Shown piece by piece: positions 5,528 through 6,876 of a stretch of DNA of 6,876 nucleotides. The notes under the pieces were generated by a model that searched no databases, was not told the DNA's origin, and was given only the letters and a program-made list of their open reading frames with translations. The position numbers and the translations under genes were made by a program. Position 1 is the stretch's first letter, and the number at the start of each line of letters is the position of its first letter. Source of the DNA: an uncultured Collinsella sp. (GTDB taxonomy: Bacteria > Actinomycetota > Coriobacteriia > Coriobacteriales > Coriobacteriaceae); assembly GCA_900553345.1 (NCBI GenBank), contig USDE01000073.1, forward strand, positions 1-6,876. The letters run 5' to 3'.

Positions 5528-6739
5528 CTAAAGAGAGAACAAGCGAGCGGTAACCGTCTCGGGAATTCCCTGGCTGTTACGCACCGTTGCGTACGTTAAG
5601 AACGAATTCGATTTACCCGCCGTAGCAGGATAATCGCCATACTCCAAGGCTCGGTCGGGCGACAGAAGCGAGCCGTAGGTCTTAGCCGAAGTGTCAATCA
5701 GAAAATGCGACGCCTGAACTTTAACCAGGTATTTATTTTTCCTTCCCGCAGCGCACGCGAGCGGCTCACGCGAAAGGAAGAGGTACGGCCCGCCCTCGTT
5801 ACCGATATAGGTGCCCATATTGCCCAGGCTACCCACACCGCTATACGTCGCCTCAATGGAGAACACGAAGGTGTCGCCCATATACACGGCCTCGAAAGGC
5901 GAAACCGACGAAGGCAGCACCAGCTGAGCTCGCTTCGTGTTGTTGCCGTCAGTCAGGTCGATCGCCGTCATACCGTAATAGACGCCCTCATCATTGTGCA
6001 CGCGGGGCGAGATGGTCAGGATGCCGTCGCTCACACGCGGGGCGGATGCGAAACGGCCCGTCGACTTCCAAATAGTCTCAGGCTTGGACTCGCTGGGCGA
6101 CTGACGGTAGCAGTACGAATCGTTACTCGTCTTGGTGCCGCCGGACGAAGGCATCTTATACCAGATGACCGACGACCCATACGCTGTGAAGAGCGGCGGA
6201 TCGTAGTTTTCGCCACCGCGGTCGAGCTCGACAGCGTTGCCGGTAAGGGAGGAGCCTGCAAGGTTTTGCGCATAGAGTTTCCAGGACGCATTGGCAAAGT
6301 TCATCTCGACCCACGCGAACACGCCATCGCCCGCGCGAACGTCGTAAAACGCATAACCGGTTCCCTCAATGGGATCCTCAATAAGTGTGGTAAGCGAGCC
6401 ATCGCCTAGGTTGAGCACACCAAGCGTATTGGCATGCAGGGCAGAAGCGGGCGCCATCATCGCGGCAGCGTAGTCGCCATCGCAGTAGTACAGCAGCGTG
6501 CCCAGCGGCAGCGTCCACGAGGCCGCAGGCTCAAGATCGATATCGACAGCTTCGTACTCATCGGTGATCGAGACAATCTTCGAATCGTCCTTGATAACCT
6601 GCGGCTCGCCAGCGGCGTCATCACTCGTGCCCGTTTTTTTCGAGCAACCGGCCAGTACGGCAGCAGCACCGGTAGCGGCGCCACCCAGCACAAAACCTCG
6701 ACGCGTTATTCCATTCTTAAAGCGATCAGCGATGCTCAT
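5528..6739 (-). CDS. Tat-exported lipoprotein of unknown function
   Basis: 403 residues. The N terminus (MSIADRFKNGITRRGFVLGG) carries a twin-arginine motif (Arg13-Arg14, TRRGFVL), then an alanine-rich hydrophobic stretch and the lipobox LAGC with Cys32. This predicts folding in the cytoplasm, Tat export and lipid anchoring on the outer face of the membrane. After a short polar linker the mature part has repeated strand-turn elements rich in Trp, Tyr and Gly-Asp turns (for example LGVLNLGDGSL, GDGVFAWVEM, GSSVIWYKM, SDGILTISPR, GDTFVFSIEA), suggesting a beta-propeller-like fold. I recognise no named family or catalytic motif. The frame is open further upstream to 6793, but the ATG at 6739 gives a proper Tat signal and overlaps the preceding gene's stop as TAATG. 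Its ribosome binding site is weak, so coupled translation is likely. Function is unknown; ligand binding or envelope sensing would be guesses. Confidence 0.88.
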   Translation of the reverse strand: MSIADRFKNGITRRGFVLGGAATGAAAVLAGCSKKTGTSDDAAGEPQVIKDDSKIVSITDEYEAVDIDLEPAASWTLPLGTLLYYCDGDYAAAMMAPASALHANTLGVLNLGDGSLTTLIEDPIEGTGYAFYDVRAGDGVFAWVEMNFANASWKLYAQNLAGSSLTGNAVELDRGGENYDPPLFTAYGSSVIWYKMPSSGGTKTSNDSYCYRQSPSESKPETIWKSTGRFASAPRVSDGILTISPRVHNDEGVYYGMTAIDLTDGNNTKRAQLVLPSSVSPFEAVYMGDTFVFSIEATYSGVGSLGNMGTYIGNEGGPYLFLSREPLACAAGRKNKYLVKVQASHFLIDTSAKTYGSLLSPDRALEYGDYPATAGKSNSFLTYATVRNSQGIPETVTARLFSL

Positions 6740-6876
6740 TAGGCGATCTCTGCGCGAGCGGCCTCGATAGCGCGCGTAAGCTGATCGGCGCAAGAGGTCT
6801 TTTTCATACCGCAGGTATTACCGGCGAGAACCTCGATTACGCGATCGGCGGGAGCGCCTTCGACCAGCCTGGAGAT
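6739..6876 (-). CDS. TSCPD-domain protein (TIGR03905-like), C-terminal part only
   Basis: The frame enters at the right edge and ends in TAA at 6739-6741, giving 45 visible residues. They include SRLVEGAPADRVIEVLAG, then a Cys-x6-Cys segment (NTCGMKKTSCADQL) and a helical tail. This matches, from memory, the end of the small TIGR03905 proteins, where LVEGM..EEVI..L.GI.CG.K.TSCPDQLA is the typical pattern. Here the Pro of TSCPD is Ala. Family members are about 80-90 residues, so about half of the gene is probably visible. The related TSCPD domain also ends some B12-dependent ribonucleotide reductases, but the text around the motif fits the stand-alone family better. The family's function is not established; the conserved Cys pair suggests metal or cluster binding. 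It overlaps the lipoprotein start by one base. Confidence 0.75.
   Translation of the reverse strand: MSRLVEGAPADRVIEVLAGNTCGMKKTSCADQLTRAIEAARAEIA

Overview
All genes in this window lie on the minus strand, so they read from right to left. The moderately GC-rich sequence, the actinobacterial-style proteins (PurC with the GKVRDIYD/SAICAR signatures, an OmpR-type two-component pair, a Tat-dependent lipoprotein, a TIGR03905 TSCPD protein) and the CCA-encoding tRNA fit a gut member of the Coriobacteriia, most likely Collinsella or a close relative. That placement is from protein resemblance remembered by eye, not from a search.

In transcription order the layout is as follows. The 3' end of a small TSCPD-domain protein gene enters at the right edge. 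Its TAA overlaps the ATG (TAATG) of a Tat-exported lipoprotein of unknown function. A 153-base spacer with a hairpin and a possible -10 box follows. Next comes a two-component operon: an OmpR/PhoB-type response regulator, then 12 bases later its HAMP-containing membrane histidine kinase. A leader of about 100 bases with two small inverted repeats separates the kinase from purC (SAICAR synthetase). The purC stop codon directly abuts the GTG start of a two-pass basic membrane protein of unknown function. That unit ends at a strong intrinsic terminator. The terminator shares bases with a plausible promoter for the next gene, an M29-family metallo-aminopeptidase. Its last codons in turn contain the promoter of a tRNA-Lys(UUU) gene at the left edge.

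Functionally this is mostly core-genome housekeeping (purine synthesis, peptide turnover, a lysine tRNA) next to a signal-transduction pair and an exported lipoprotein. I found no phage, transposon, CRISPR or defence signatures, and no convincing new system. The points most worth checking are a Tyr-to-Phe change at an active-site position of the aminopeptidase, the promoter placed inside a terminator, the low-complexity insert in the kinase sensor domain, and the coupling of unknown proteins to purC and to the TSCPD gene. Start codons for the aminopeptidase, PurC, the response regulator and the lipoprotein are placed downstream of the longest possible reading frames. Ribosome binding sites decide the first three; the signal peptide and stop-start overlap decide the lipoprotein.
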